From Treponema sp. (GTDB lineage Bacteria > Spirochaetota > Spirochaetia > Treponematales > Breznakiellaceae): a stretch of DNA of 5,511 nucleotides. Below are positions 1 through 5,511 of the stretch, piece after piece (within the stretch, counting starts at the first letter, position 1; each line of letters opens with the position of its first letter). The stretch is taken from NCBI GenBank assembly GCA_031254175.1, contig JAIRUY010000135.1:1-5511 (forward strand). The letters run 5' to 3'. Position numbers and translations under genes: made by a program. The notes beneath the pieces were generated by a model that saw nothing but the letters and a program-made list of their open reading frames with translations, was not told where the DNA came from and ran no database searches.

Positions 1-789
1 ATCCATTCTGCCCGCAAACCATTTCATTATGGCTTCCATTCTGTTGGAAAAAGAATTGCTTATCCGTTCTCCCAAACCGGGAACAGAAGCGGTTCTGGCA
101 ATTGAAACAACGTAAACCAAAAGCAAATCACCGCAATCAAAAACTGCCAAAACCGTCCTAAGATTGCCTCTTCCTATCGCCGGAAGCAACGTAACGGACA
201 GAGAAGTAATATTTTCCTGAACAAAAAAAATCATATCGTCTGAGGTTACATATTCATAACGATAAATATTATCTCCAAAAGTAAGGTCTTTCTGCCTTGC
301 GAAAAGACTCAGCCGCGCCGGCGGTGTTTCAAAAACCGGATCAGGAAGCGGGTTTTTTGTATTCGGCCCGTCTATAATCTGCGAATATTCAAAAAAAGTT
401 CTCATGGTTCCGCGGCTGGCGGAATAATATTGAATTCCTGCCAGAGTGCCAATGGACACCATTTGATTGAATAATCCGGCTTTCTGTAATTCATCCCAAT
501 CGAAAGAATCCGTGTATGAATGTTCAGGTTTTCTGTATAAATACAAGGTTTCGATCATCATATTGGGATTCACAGTATTCATTGACATGGTTATAAATCG
601 CCGCAGATCGTCATTATTCGGCAGCAGCTTTGGTAAAGGGTTTCTTAACTGGGTTTCCATAATTTTTGCGTCATTCAAACGCAAACGGACGGCGTTTTCT
701 GTAGAGATCAGAGATTCAAGCGGAATCGAAAAAACACAGGGAACAGATATAAAAACGGTAAAAAGCAAAAAAAACACTTTTTCTTTCAT
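1..789 (-). CDS. Exported protein of unknown function, C-terminus cut by window edge
   Basis: I do not recognise a function. The minus strand is open for 263 codons from an ATG at 789 to the window edge, with no stop. Residues 1-21 look like a Sec signal peptide: a short Lys/Glu start, a hydrophobic stretch FFLLFTVFISV, and a likely signal peptidase I site after VFS21. Cys18 follows Pro, so a lipoprotein box is unlikely. The rest is soluble-looking, with no further clear membrane helix; a moderately hydrophobic stretch lies at about 210-230. The product is probably periplasmic or surface-exposed. It resembles uncharacterised exported proteins I recall from treponemes (possibly the DUF6675 group), but this is unverified. 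The gene starts 25 bases after the jag stop, behind a weak AAGAGAA ribosome site 7 bases from the ATG. It is therefore probably the distal gene of the rpmH operon. Confidence 0.8.
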   Translation of the reverse strand, partial: MKEKVFFLLFTVFISVPCVFSIPLESLISTENAVRLRLNDAKIMETQLRNPLPKLLPNNDDLRRFITMSMNTVNPNMMIETLYLYRKPEHSYTDSFDWDELQKAGLFNQMVSIGTLAGIQYYSASRGTMRTFFEYSQIIDGPNTKNPLPDPVFETPPARLSLFARQKDLTFGDNIYRYEYVTSDDMIFFVQENITSLSVTLLPAIGRGNLRTVLAVFDCGDLLLVYVVSIARTASVPGLGERISNSFSNRMEAIMKWFAGRMD

Positions 790-814
790 ACTTATATTCT
801 CTTATATTTATTTT

Positions 815-1573
815 CTATCTAAATCCGCGATAGAACACCCTTACCTGTTTATATAAACCATCTCCTTCACTCTTGGTTTCAACATCGTTAATGTCATTTA
901 ACGTGGTATGGACAAGCCACCTGTCAAAAGGATTCATCGGTTCGAGCAAAACTGAGCCCCGGCTTTCACGGACTTTTTCCGCCACATTATAGGCAAGGCG
1001 TACCAGCGACTCTTCGCGGCGGTAGCGGTAGTTTTCCGTATCAAGAATTATCCGCACATCATCCCTTCCTATCCTGCCCGCGTAAATATTCAGAAGCATC
1101 TGCAAAGCATCAAGATTCTTGCCTTTTTTCCCTATAAGGATCGAAGAATGATTGGAATCAATTTTTAATCCAAGTTTTTGTTTTTCTCTGAAAAGAATTG
1201 TAACCTTACCGGGATAACCCATGCGTTCAATCAAACCGGCGGCAAACTCTGTCATTTTTTCTTCAAATTCATTTTGAGGGCCCGGTTCGCCGAAAACAGC
1301 TTTCCCTATATAGTTATCATTGTGGCTTTCTCCAGAAGCTCCGTCATTACTGGAATGGCGTTTTTCGGCTTTGTTAAAAGTTTCCGGAGCGCTCTGAAAA
1401 CCGGCGTTGAGGGTGCCGGTGTGAACTTTTATCCGCACATAGCCTTTCTTGAACAAACCGTTCTTTTGGGTTTCCAAAATCTCTACATCAAAATCATCTT
1501 TTGCAAGACCAAGTTCTTCCGCCGCCCTGTCAATAGCTTCTTTTTCGGTACGGCCTTCAAATTCAAATTCCAT
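815..1573 (-). CDS. jag: Jag (KhpB/EloR-type) KH-R3H RNA-binding protein
   Basis: This encodes a 252-residue cytoplasmic RNA-binding protein of the Jag/SpoIIIJ-associated family. Family members bind RNA, often act with KhpA, and influence cell elongation and division in firmicutes. Residues 1-50 form the Jag N-domain (FEFEGRTEKEAI, ending FKKGYVRIKV). Residues 51-100 are a polar linker. A KH domain follows at about 122-182 with the RNA-binding loop GKKG at 148-151. An R3H domain ends the protein at about 186-252, with R218 and H222 giving the RxxxH signature inside PMNPFDRWLVH. An ATG at 1573 is chosen because AAGGAG lies six bases upstream and the Jag domain begins at the second residue. A longer TTG-initiated reading from 1624 would add 17 atypical residues. 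The gene lies 63 bases after yidC, the usual arrangement. Family assignment is firm; the regulatory role is inferred from relatives. Confidence 0.95.
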   Translation of the reverse strand: MEFEFEGRTEKEAIDRAAEELGLAKDDFDVEILETQKNGLFKKGYVRIKVHTGTLNAGFQSAPETFNKAEKRHSSNDGASGESHNDNYIGKAVFGEPGPQNEFEEKMTEFAAGLIERMGYPGKVTILFREKQKLGLKIDSNHSSILIGKKGKNLDALQMLLNIYAGRIGRDDVRIILDTENYRYRREESLVRLAYNVAEKVRESRGSVLLEPMNPFDRWLVHTTLNDINDVETKSEGDGLYKQVRVFYRGFR

Positions 1574-1579
1574 ATATAT

Positions 1580-1585
1580 CTCCTT
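1580..1585 (-). promoter_or_regulatory. Ribosome binding site that fixes the jag start
   Basis: AAGGAG on the minus strand lies six bases before the ATG at 1573. It is one of the best ribosome binding sites in the window and supports the shorter Jag over the TTG start at 1624. Confidence 0.8.
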
Positions 1586-1636
1586 TTCGGATTTTTTGCC
1601 TGACTGCTCCCGTACAAACAGCAAACCCGGATATTT

Positions 1637-3511
1637 TCATTTTCTTTTTTTCTTTGACCCCGCAGTTTTTGACTGCGGCGTTTGTTTCGGCGGCGCGATT
1701 ACCGGCTGAGAACCACCCTGCCCTGCTTTTTTTGCTATAACGTATCTGTTAATTATTACCTGCTGTACCAGAGTAAGCAAGTTGGAAAAAATCCAGTATA
1801 TCAGCAATCCGGACGGCACGTTATACAGCACAAAAAAGAATACCAGCGGCATGACATATAACATCATTTTCATCTGCTGGTTTGACTGCTGCCCCGGCAT
1901 TTGGGTAACCTTGCCGTAAAGCAATTGAGAGCCCACATAAATAAAAGGAAGCCCTCTTAACGCTGTCCAGCCCAATAGAGGCAGGCTGAACCCTTCCGGA
2001 AAATTTACAATTGCTTCGGGAACGGAAAGGTCAGGTATCCAGCCGGGGATAAACTCCGCCCCCCGCAGATCAAAATGATTATTAAAGAGACTGTACATGG
2101 CAATGAATATCGGGAATTGCAGAAGCATTGGCAGACATCCGGAAATGGGATTATATCCTTCTTTCTGATAAAATGCCGCCATCTCAGCGTTAAGTTTTTG
2201 TTTGTTATCTTTGTATTTTTCCTGCAGCTCTTTTATCTTTGGGGCAAAGGCCTGCATACGAATAGTAGCTTCAGAACCTTTTTTTGTTAAAGGGAAAAAT
2301 ACTATCTTTACCAATAACGTAAGCATAATAATCGCGATTCCGTAATTTGGAACAATACTATAAAACCTAAGAAGAAGCCATTTGAGCAATTTCTCAAGAG
2401 GCGCCATTATTCCGCTTGAACTGGCAATCTCAACAATCTGCGTGTCTCTGGGTTTAAATTCACTTTTACCGGTATAATAAACGTTAAGCGCATCCTGTGA
2501 TTTTGGTCCAAGATAGAAATGGTATCTGTCTTGTATTTTGGATCCGCTTTCCGCAGAACGTAATATATTTAGTCTGGAAGCCGAAGGAATCCCCTGTTCC
2601 GCATTATCGGAAAACCTGAAGCTGTACTGCGAAAAATCAGGAATTGCTATGAAAGTAAAATACTTGCCGGAAATTGCCGCCCAGGAGGATCGGGAATCTA
2701 AAGTTTCACTTAATTTAACATTTTTTCTGAGTTTTCCGTTGGTAAATGCAGCATATTGCCTAAAATCATAATATCTGTCGAGTTTTTCAAATCTGGGGCC
2801 GATCTGCGGGCCAAAAGTTAAAGTATAAGCGTTACCCGCAATATTAAAACCGGGCATGAACTGTCTGCCTTCAATAGAAACTGTTAATTCAAACATATAA
2901 TCTCTTGGTTTAAATTCATACCGTTTTGTTAAGCGAACTATTTCGGCAGTACCGGGATATAAAATATCACGGTAAAATTCCACCCACTTTTCATTTGAAC
3001 CTGGCTCAGGTTGTTTTACATGAAATAAATCGGAAATCGGCCGGGCATTAAGACCGCCAAGGGCTATGGAAAAAGCACGTGTTTTATCCATGTCTGATAG
3101 AATCATCTCGTTTGAAAAAATCATTTCGACATTAACTTCTTTATTTTTATCTTCAAAATGTTCCTTAAGTTTCCATGAAACCATATCGCCGCCGGCATTG
3201 GTAAGAACAACAGTAATAAATTCCGTATCAATGGTAACAAACTGTATAGTTTGCGGATTGGCTTCCATTACTGCCAAAGCTTGAGAAGAAGCTGTTTGCG
3301 CGGGGCTTGTCTGCGCCCCCGTAATGTCCGGGGTGAAGGAAGCGGCAGGAGCAGTTTCTCCATGAGCAATTGCTCCAGTCTGCTGCGCCGTTGTTACCGT
3401 GCCGGATTCAGGCGTTGTCTGCGCAGGCGGAAAAAATATTCCCTGTATAAAGTAAAAACCAAGCAGTACAACGGCAGAAAGCACCACCGCTAAAATTGTA
3501 TTCTTTTCCAT
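1637..3511 (-). CDS. yidC: Membrane protein insertase YidC
   Basis: This encodes a 624-residue Gram-negative-type YidC, the inner-membrane insertase that inserts and folds membrane proteins alone or with SecYEG. An N-terminal helix spans residues 5-24. A Pro/Thr/Gln/Ala-rich linker (about 28-80) leads to a large periplasmic beta-domain (about 85-360). The conserved insertase core follows at about 366-592. Its helices lie near 388-408 (ending FFPLTK), 457-477 (after NPISGCLP), 512-533 and 550-585 (with PSGLLIYWIFSN). The cytoplasmic hairpin at about 410-450 is charged and helical. K402 sits where E. coli has the groove arginine R366, so the positive charge is kept. The tail (593-624) is basic and ends KKKRK, suggesting ribosome contact. 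An AAGGA site lies six bases before the ATG. Length is near the family norm of 550-620 residues. The yidD and jag neighbours agree with the assignment. Confidence 0.98.
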   Translation of the reverse strand: MEKNTILAVVLSAVVLLGFYFIQGIFFPPAQTTPESGTVTTAQQTGAIAHGETAPAASFTPDITGAQTSPAQTASSQALAVMEANPQTIQFVTIDTEFITVVLTNAGGDMVSWKLKEHFEDKNKEVNVEMIFSNEMILSDMDKTRAFSIALGGLNARPISDLFHVKQPEPGSNEKWVEFYRDILYPGTAEIVRLTKRYEFKPRDYMFELTVSIEGRQFMPGFNIAGNAYTLTFGPQIGPRFEKLDRYYDFRQYAAFTNGKLRKNVKLSETLDSRSSWAAISGKYFTFIAIPDFSQYSFRFSDNAEQGIPSASRLNILRSAESGSKIQDRYHFYLGPKSQDALNVYYTGKSEFKPRDTQIVEIASSSGIMAPLEKLLKWLLLRFYSIVPNYGIAIIMLTLLVKIVFFPLTKKGSEATIRMQAFAPKIKELQEKYKDNKQKLNAEMAAFYQKEGYNPISGCLPMLLQFPIFIAMYSLFNNHFDLRGAEFIPGWIPDLSVPEAIVNFPEGFSLPLLGWTALRGLPFIYVGSQLLYGKVTQMPGQQSNQQMKMMLYVMPLVFFFVLYNVPSGLLIYWIFSNLLTLVQQVIINRYVIAKKAGQGGSQPVIAPPKQTPQSKTAGSKKKRK

Positions 3512-3539
3512 TTTAATTCCTTATAACCATCAAAAACTC

Positions 3540-3564
3540 ACAGAACAAAACTCCGGTGTTCTGT
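3540..3564 (-). repeat. Inverted repeat / hairpin between yidD and yidC
   Basis: An eight-base perfect inverted repeat (ACAGAACA and TGTTCTGT) with a nine-base loop lies in the 66-base yidD-yidC gap. In the leftward transcript the stem is followed by GAGTTTTTG. That resembles a weak intrinsic terminator or attenuator, but the stem has only three G-C pairs and the U-run is short and offset. It could reduce read-through into yidC or act as an RNA processing site. The repeat is seen directly; the function is inference. Confidence 0.4.
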
Positions 3565-3577
3565 AATATTCACATAA

Positions 3578-3787
3578 CTAAGGGACTGGATCGTAGCCGC
3601 CCGAATGAAACGGGTGACAACGTAGAAGCCGCCTGACAGCCAAAAAACATCCGCGCAGCGTACCGTGTTTCGTTACTGCTTCGTAAGCATAGGACGAACA
3701 AGTAGGGTAATACCTGCAAGCCGGCGGAAAATGAGGAGAAATTACATATTGATAAAAACGAATAAAACCCAATGCAATATTCTTCAT
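3578..3787 (-). CDS. yidD: Membrane protein insertion efficiency factor YidD
   Basis: This encodes a 69-residue YidD, a small inner-membrane-associated protein that assists YidC-dependent insertion in E. coli. The full family signature is visible: IRFYQYVISP at 9-18, CRYYPTCSSYAYEA at 24-37, HG at 41-42, and CHPFHSGGYDPVP at 57-69. The three conserved cysteines C24, C30 and C57 are all present. The N-terminal part (about 3-20) is amphipathic. The ATG at 3787 is chosen because family members usually start with MK about eight residues before IRFYQ, and a GGTG motif sits nine bases upstream. A GTG at 3802 would add five residues and lie only six bases from the rnpA stop. The gene sits between rnpA and yidC as in most bacteria, so translational coupling to rnpA is likely. 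Confidence 0.96.
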   Translation of the reverse strand: MKNIALGFIRFYQYVISPHFPPACRYYPTCSSYAYEAVTKHGTLRGCFLAVRRLLRCHPFHSGGYDPVP

Positions 3788-3808
3788 AATTTCATACACC
3801 ACAAATAA

Positions 3809-4200
3809 TCAATCGGAACTCGAAAATAAACCAGCCTTTAAAAAAAGGTGTTCAAGCTGTTTGGCTCTGTCGGCAAGTGTTACTTTCCTGACCGTTTGTG
3901 AATGGTCAGACCCGCTTTCTGAATAAATCAACAATATCAAATCATAACCGCCGTTAAGACGCATTTTTAACAATCTGAAAGCTTCACGGCCAAGACGCCT
4001 TGCGCGATTTCTTGAAACAGCATTCCCAAAACTACGGGGAAAAGTAAAACAAATCCGGTTATGGGGCAAATCATTTTTTAAAACAAAAAGCTTCGCACCT
4101 TTGCAGCCAAACCGCTTACCATTCCCAAAAACATCCTGAATCTCTTTCCTTCCCTTTAAGTGTTCCTCCCGCCTGAAGCGAAATGACCCTTTTTCACCAT
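3809..4200 (-). CDS. rnpA: Ribonuclease P protein component, reading frame broken or shifted near the N-terminus
   Basis: This is the protein subunit of RNase P, which binds RnpB RNA and helps trim the 5' leader of tRNA precursors. The core frame (from 4189 down) carries the family's N-terminal FRREEHLKGRKEIQDVF segment and the RNR signature FGNAVSRNRARRLGREAFR. However, that frame lacks a usual start codon upstream: the first ATG, GTG or TTG is a TTG at 4069, too late because it removes over 40 conserved residues. An ATG at 4200, overlapping the rpmH stop (TAATG), is one frame away. Reading MVKK from it and slipping -1 at AAA-AAG-GG gives MVKKGSFRFRREEHL and a normal 130-residue RnpA (signature at residues 58-76). 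Alternatives are a CTG start at 4222 (137 residues), an ATT start at 4204, or a lost A in the sequence. The identity is firm; the start is unresolved. Confidence 0.88.
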
Positions 4201-4355
4201 TAATAAGGCTTTTTCTCGTCAGAAACTGAAAGTTTTATCCGGCCTTTCGCCCTTCTGCGTTTTAAAACAAGCTGACCGGCCCTGGTCTTCATGCGTGCCC
4301 GGAACCCGAATTTACGGTTCCTTTTTACTTTACTGGGTTGATAAGTTCGTTTCAT
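4200..4355 (-). CDS. rpmH: 50S ribosomal protein L34
   Basis: This encodes a 51-residue, strongly basic L34, a component of the large ribosomal subunit. The sequence starts MKRTYQPSKVKRNRKFGFRA and continues through RMKTRAGQLVLKRRRAKGR, a textbook match to the family. A short charged tail (SVSDEKKPY) makes it a few residues longer than the 44-46 typical in many bacteria. AGGAG lies eight bases before the ATG. The TAA stop forms TAATG with a possible rnpA start. It is the first gene of the leftward operon, and a strong promoter candidate lies about 50 bases upstream. Its length kept it below common ORF thresholds. Confidence 0.98.
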   Translation of the reverse strand: MKRTYQPSKVKRNRKFGFRARMKTRAGQLVLKRRRAKGRIKLSVSDEKKPY

Positions 4356-4365
4356 TATATATACT
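4338..4365 (+). promoter_or_regulatory. Candidate sigma70-type promoter for the aat-like gene
   Basis: TTGATA (4338-4343) and TATACT (4360-4365) are separated by 16 bases. Each hexamer matches its consensus at five of six positions. Transcription would begin near 4372, giving a leader of about 54 bases before the ATG at 4426. The -35 box lies in the first codons of rpmH, and the -10 box touches the rpmH ribosome binding site (4364-4368). A second, weaker -10 (TAGAAT, 4409-4414) has no good -35. Confidence 0.5.
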
Positions 4366-4390
4366 CCTAATAATAAAGGTCCAAAGAAAC

Positions 4391-4404
4391 AAAATCAGGA
4401 TTTT
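4391..4404. repeat. Short AT-rich dyad in the divergent intergenic region
   Basis: AAAATC-AG-GATTTT is a perfect six-base-arm dyad with a two-base centre. It lies at the predicted leftward start site (about 4398) and in the rightward leader. It may be a protein-binding site or chance in AT-rich DNA. There is no second copy nearby. Confidence 0.2.
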
Positions 4405-4433
4405 AGTTTAGAATAAATAAAAAGAATGGTCAA
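4405..4433 (-). promoter_or_regulatory. Candidate sigma70-type promoter for the rpmH operon
   Basis: On the minus strand, TTGACC (4433-4428, five of six consensus bases) and TAAACT (4410-4405, four of six) are separated by an ideal 17 bases of AT-rich spacer. Transcription would start near 4398, about 43 bases before the rpmH ATG. The -35 box overlaps the ATG and second codon of the aat-like gene at 4426. Confidence 0.65.
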
Positions 4434-5160
4434 GCGCATGTACCTAAAATATACCCTTTCCGGGCATTTATACATTTCTCCCGAAGATGATTGCCGTACT
4501 ATCGTAAATGCCATGCTAAAAACAGGGTATAAAGAGGATTTTTGCATAGCCGATGATTTCAGCCCGGAATTTATAACAAATCTTATGGAAGCGGGTTTTT
4601 TGATAATGTCGATGAATCTCGCCGATCCCAATGATAAGCCTGAGTATATTCTTCTCCCAAAATTGCACACCGAAAGATCTGCCCTTTTTTTTGAAGACCT
4701 TCACGTAAAAAAATCCGTCCGGCGCTTACTGAGCCGTTATGAATTGCGGCCGGACGCGGATTTTGAACATATTATAGACCGCTGTGTAGAAAAACATGGG
4801 CAAGACTGGCTAACTCCCCCTCTTGTTGAATCAATAAAAAAAATACGCAGGGACAGAGCAGGAAAAGAAACAAAGAAGCTTGCTCCGACTGTCAATGCTT
4901 ATCCGGCTTCATTTGCCCTTTATAGGGAAGGCAAACTTGCAGCCGGAGAATTCGGCGTTGTTTGCGGCAAAACCTACACAAGTTATTCAGGTTTTTATGA
5001 TGAAGATAATGCCGGCACTGTACAGCTTATTCTTACTGCACGTTATTTGGAAGAACAGGGATTTTTATTTTTTGATCTTGGAATGCCAATGGATTATAAA
5101 ACAGCGCTCGGCGCCATTGATATAAGCCCCGAAGACTTCGTATCTTTATTCCGCAGTTAA
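4426..5160 (+). CDS. aat: Divergent leucyl/phenylalanyl-tRNA-protein transferase (Aat-like)
   Basis: This encodes 244 residues that align, with few gaps, to E. coli Aat (234). Aat is a cytoplasmic GNAT-fold enzyme that moves Leu or Phe from tRNA to N-terminal Arg/Lys of proteins, marking them for ClpS/ClpAP. Matching blocks are DFSPEFITNLMEAGF (44-58), DLHVKKSVRRL (91-101), WLT (128-130), AGEFGV (173-178) and D217 to A230. W128 matches E. coli W111 and D217 matches catalytic-relay D186. But G219 replaces Q188, Y187 replaces E156, M61 replaces W49, and the WWSP motif is absent. It may be a changed-specificity transferase or a relative with another role; the family call is from remembered alignment. 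The start is uncertain: ATG 4426 and ATG 4438 (residue 5) both lack a good ribosome binding site. It is divergent from rpmH and ends 15 bases from the next, convergent gene. Confidence 0.75.
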   Translation: MVKRMYLKYTLSGHLYISPEDDCRTIVNAMLKTGYKEDFCIADDFSPEFITNLMEAGFLIMSMNLADPNDKPEYILLPKLHTERSALFFEDLHVKKSVRRLLSRYELRPDADFEHIIDRCVEKHGQDWLTPPLVESIKKIRRDRAGKETKKLAPTVNAYPASFALYREGKLAAGEFGVVCGKTYTSYSGFYDEDNAGTVQLILTARYLEEQGFLFFDLGMPMDYKTALGAIDISPEDFVSLFRS

Positions 5161-5175
5161 ATCAGGTTTTTAGCT

Positions 5176-5457
5176 TTATTTTTTCTTGTATTTTGACGCA
5201 AAAATCGGATCAAAATATTTATCCAGTTCAACTTTGGACATAAAAAATTTCAATGCAAAGCGATAGGCAATGAATGAAACAGCGACGGCTAATAAAAAAA
5301 TAATCATAAAGCCCCAGCTCTGGCCTGTTTCCGGCAGCAAGTGCATTATAAACCCGGAATACAGAAACAAAAAAGCGAATAAACACAATACTGCAATGAC
5401 GATATTAAATGCAGTTGCACACAAAATAAAAATAACAGTATTTACTTTTTTATTCAT
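5176..5457 (-). CDS. Small two-helix membrane protein of unknown function
   Basis: I do not recognise the family with confidence. The 93-residue product has a short basic N-terminus (MNKK), a long hydrophobic helix at about 7-34, a polar loop at 42-48 (PETGQSW), a second helix at about 49-68, and a basic cytoplasmic tail ending KYKKK. The pattern predicts an inner-membrane hairpin with both ends in the cytoplasm. It recalls short membrane proteins in treponeme genomes that are sometimes mislabelled as leader-peptide processing enzymes; that link is unverified and no peptidase motif is visible. The ATG at 5457 follows a weak GAGA site seven bases upstream. It is convergent with the aat-like gene, and 9-28 bases separate it from the probable end of an upstream leftward gene, suggesting co-transcription. 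Confidence 0.8.
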   Translation of the reverse strand: MNKKVNTVIFILCATAFNIVIAVLCLFAFLFLYSGFIMHLLPETGQSWGFMIIFLLAVAVSFIAYRFALKFFMSKVELDKYFDPIFASKYKKK

Positions 5458-5466
5458 TTTTTTATC

Positions 5467-5511
5467 TCATGCAGGCTTTGCCGGATTATTTTTCACAAAC
5501 AAGACAGTGAC
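5467..5511 (-). CDS. Probable C-terminal end of an upstream leftward gene (frame uncertain)
   Basis: The right edge holds no start codon for a complete gene but is compatible with the tail of one read leftward. One frame gives 14 codons, VTVLFVKNNPAKPA, to a TGA at 5467-5469, nine bases before the next ATG. Another frame gives HCLVCEK to a TAA at 5486-5488 and would suggest a CxxC-containing end. The fragment is too short to choose between them or to name a product. Confidence 0.3.
   Translation of the reverse strand, partial: VTVLFVKNNPAKPA

Noticed and set aside
730..789. Lipoprotein signal at Cys18 of the left-edge protein
   Set aside because: The residue before Cys is Pro and the -3 position does not fit even the relaxed spirochaete lipobox, so signal peptidase I cleavage is favoured.
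467..856. Plus-strand open frame of 129 codons
   Set aside because: It is antisense to the exported-protein gene, which has a signal peptide, a ribosome site and operon context.
1178..1603. Plus-strand open frame of 141 codons opposite jag
   Set aside because: It lies wholly antisense to a strongly conserved gene and its composition is that of a complementary-strand shadow.
1574..1624. TTG-initiated N-terminal extension of Jag
   Set aside because: The added 17 residues are atypical, and the ATG at 1573 has an excellent ribosome binding site.
3788..3802. GTG start for YidD five residues upstream
   Set aside because: Possible, but ATG 3787 better matches the usual MK start of the family and has acceptable spacing to GGTG. 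Kept as an alternative.
3809..4069. An 86-residue RnpA starting at TTG 4069
   Set aside because: The same frame continues upstream with clearly conserved RnpA sequence (FRREEHLKGRKEIQDVF), so this start would remove the N-terminal third.
5150..5200. Bidirectional terminator between the convergent genes
   Set aside because: There are T-rich tracts, but no convincing stem-loop could be drawn in the 15-base gap or its flanks.

Overview
The window looks like chromosomal DNA from an AT-rich, Gram-negative-type bacterium. I think a spirochaete of the Treponema lineage is most likely. This rests on recollection: the YidC has a large periplasmic domain, Jag begins with a FEFEGRTEKEAI-type N-terminus, and the last leftward gene encodes an exported protein of a type I associate with treponemes. 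No database comparison was possible.

From about 4355 down to position 1, the minus strand carries the conserved cluster rpmH (ribosomal protein L34), rnpA (RNase P protein), yidD, yidC (membrane insertase) and jag (KH/R3H RNA-binding protein). It is followed 25 bases later by an unrecognised exported protein that runs off the left edge. The genes lie close together or overlap, and a good sigma70-type promoter sits in front of rpmH, so they probably form one operon. It couples ribosome and tRNA maturation (L34, RNase P) to membrane protein insertion (YidC, YidD, Jag). The usual companions dnaA (upstream) and mnmE (downstream) are not present.

The plus strand from 4426 to 5160 encodes a divergent relative of leucyl/phenylalanyl-tRNA-protein transferase (Aat), an N-degron enzyme. 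Several residues known to matter in the E. coli enzyme are changed. It is transcribed away from rpmH across a 70-base intergenic region. The best promoter candidates for the two directions face each other, each reaching into the other gene's start region. Converging on the aat-like gene, with only 15 bases between them, is a minus-strand gene for a small protein with two membrane segments (5176-5457). The last few codons of another leftward gene probably lie at the right edge.

The most notable oddity is rnpA. Its reading frame has no ATG, GTG or TTG at the expected N-terminus. An ATG overlapping the rpmH stop lies one frame away, and a -1 shift at an A5G3 run would restore a normal 130-residue RnpA. 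No CRISPR array, insertion sequence, rRNA, tRNA or replication origin was seen. The window is mostly housekeeping DNA, and I did not find a clear new defence or mobile system.
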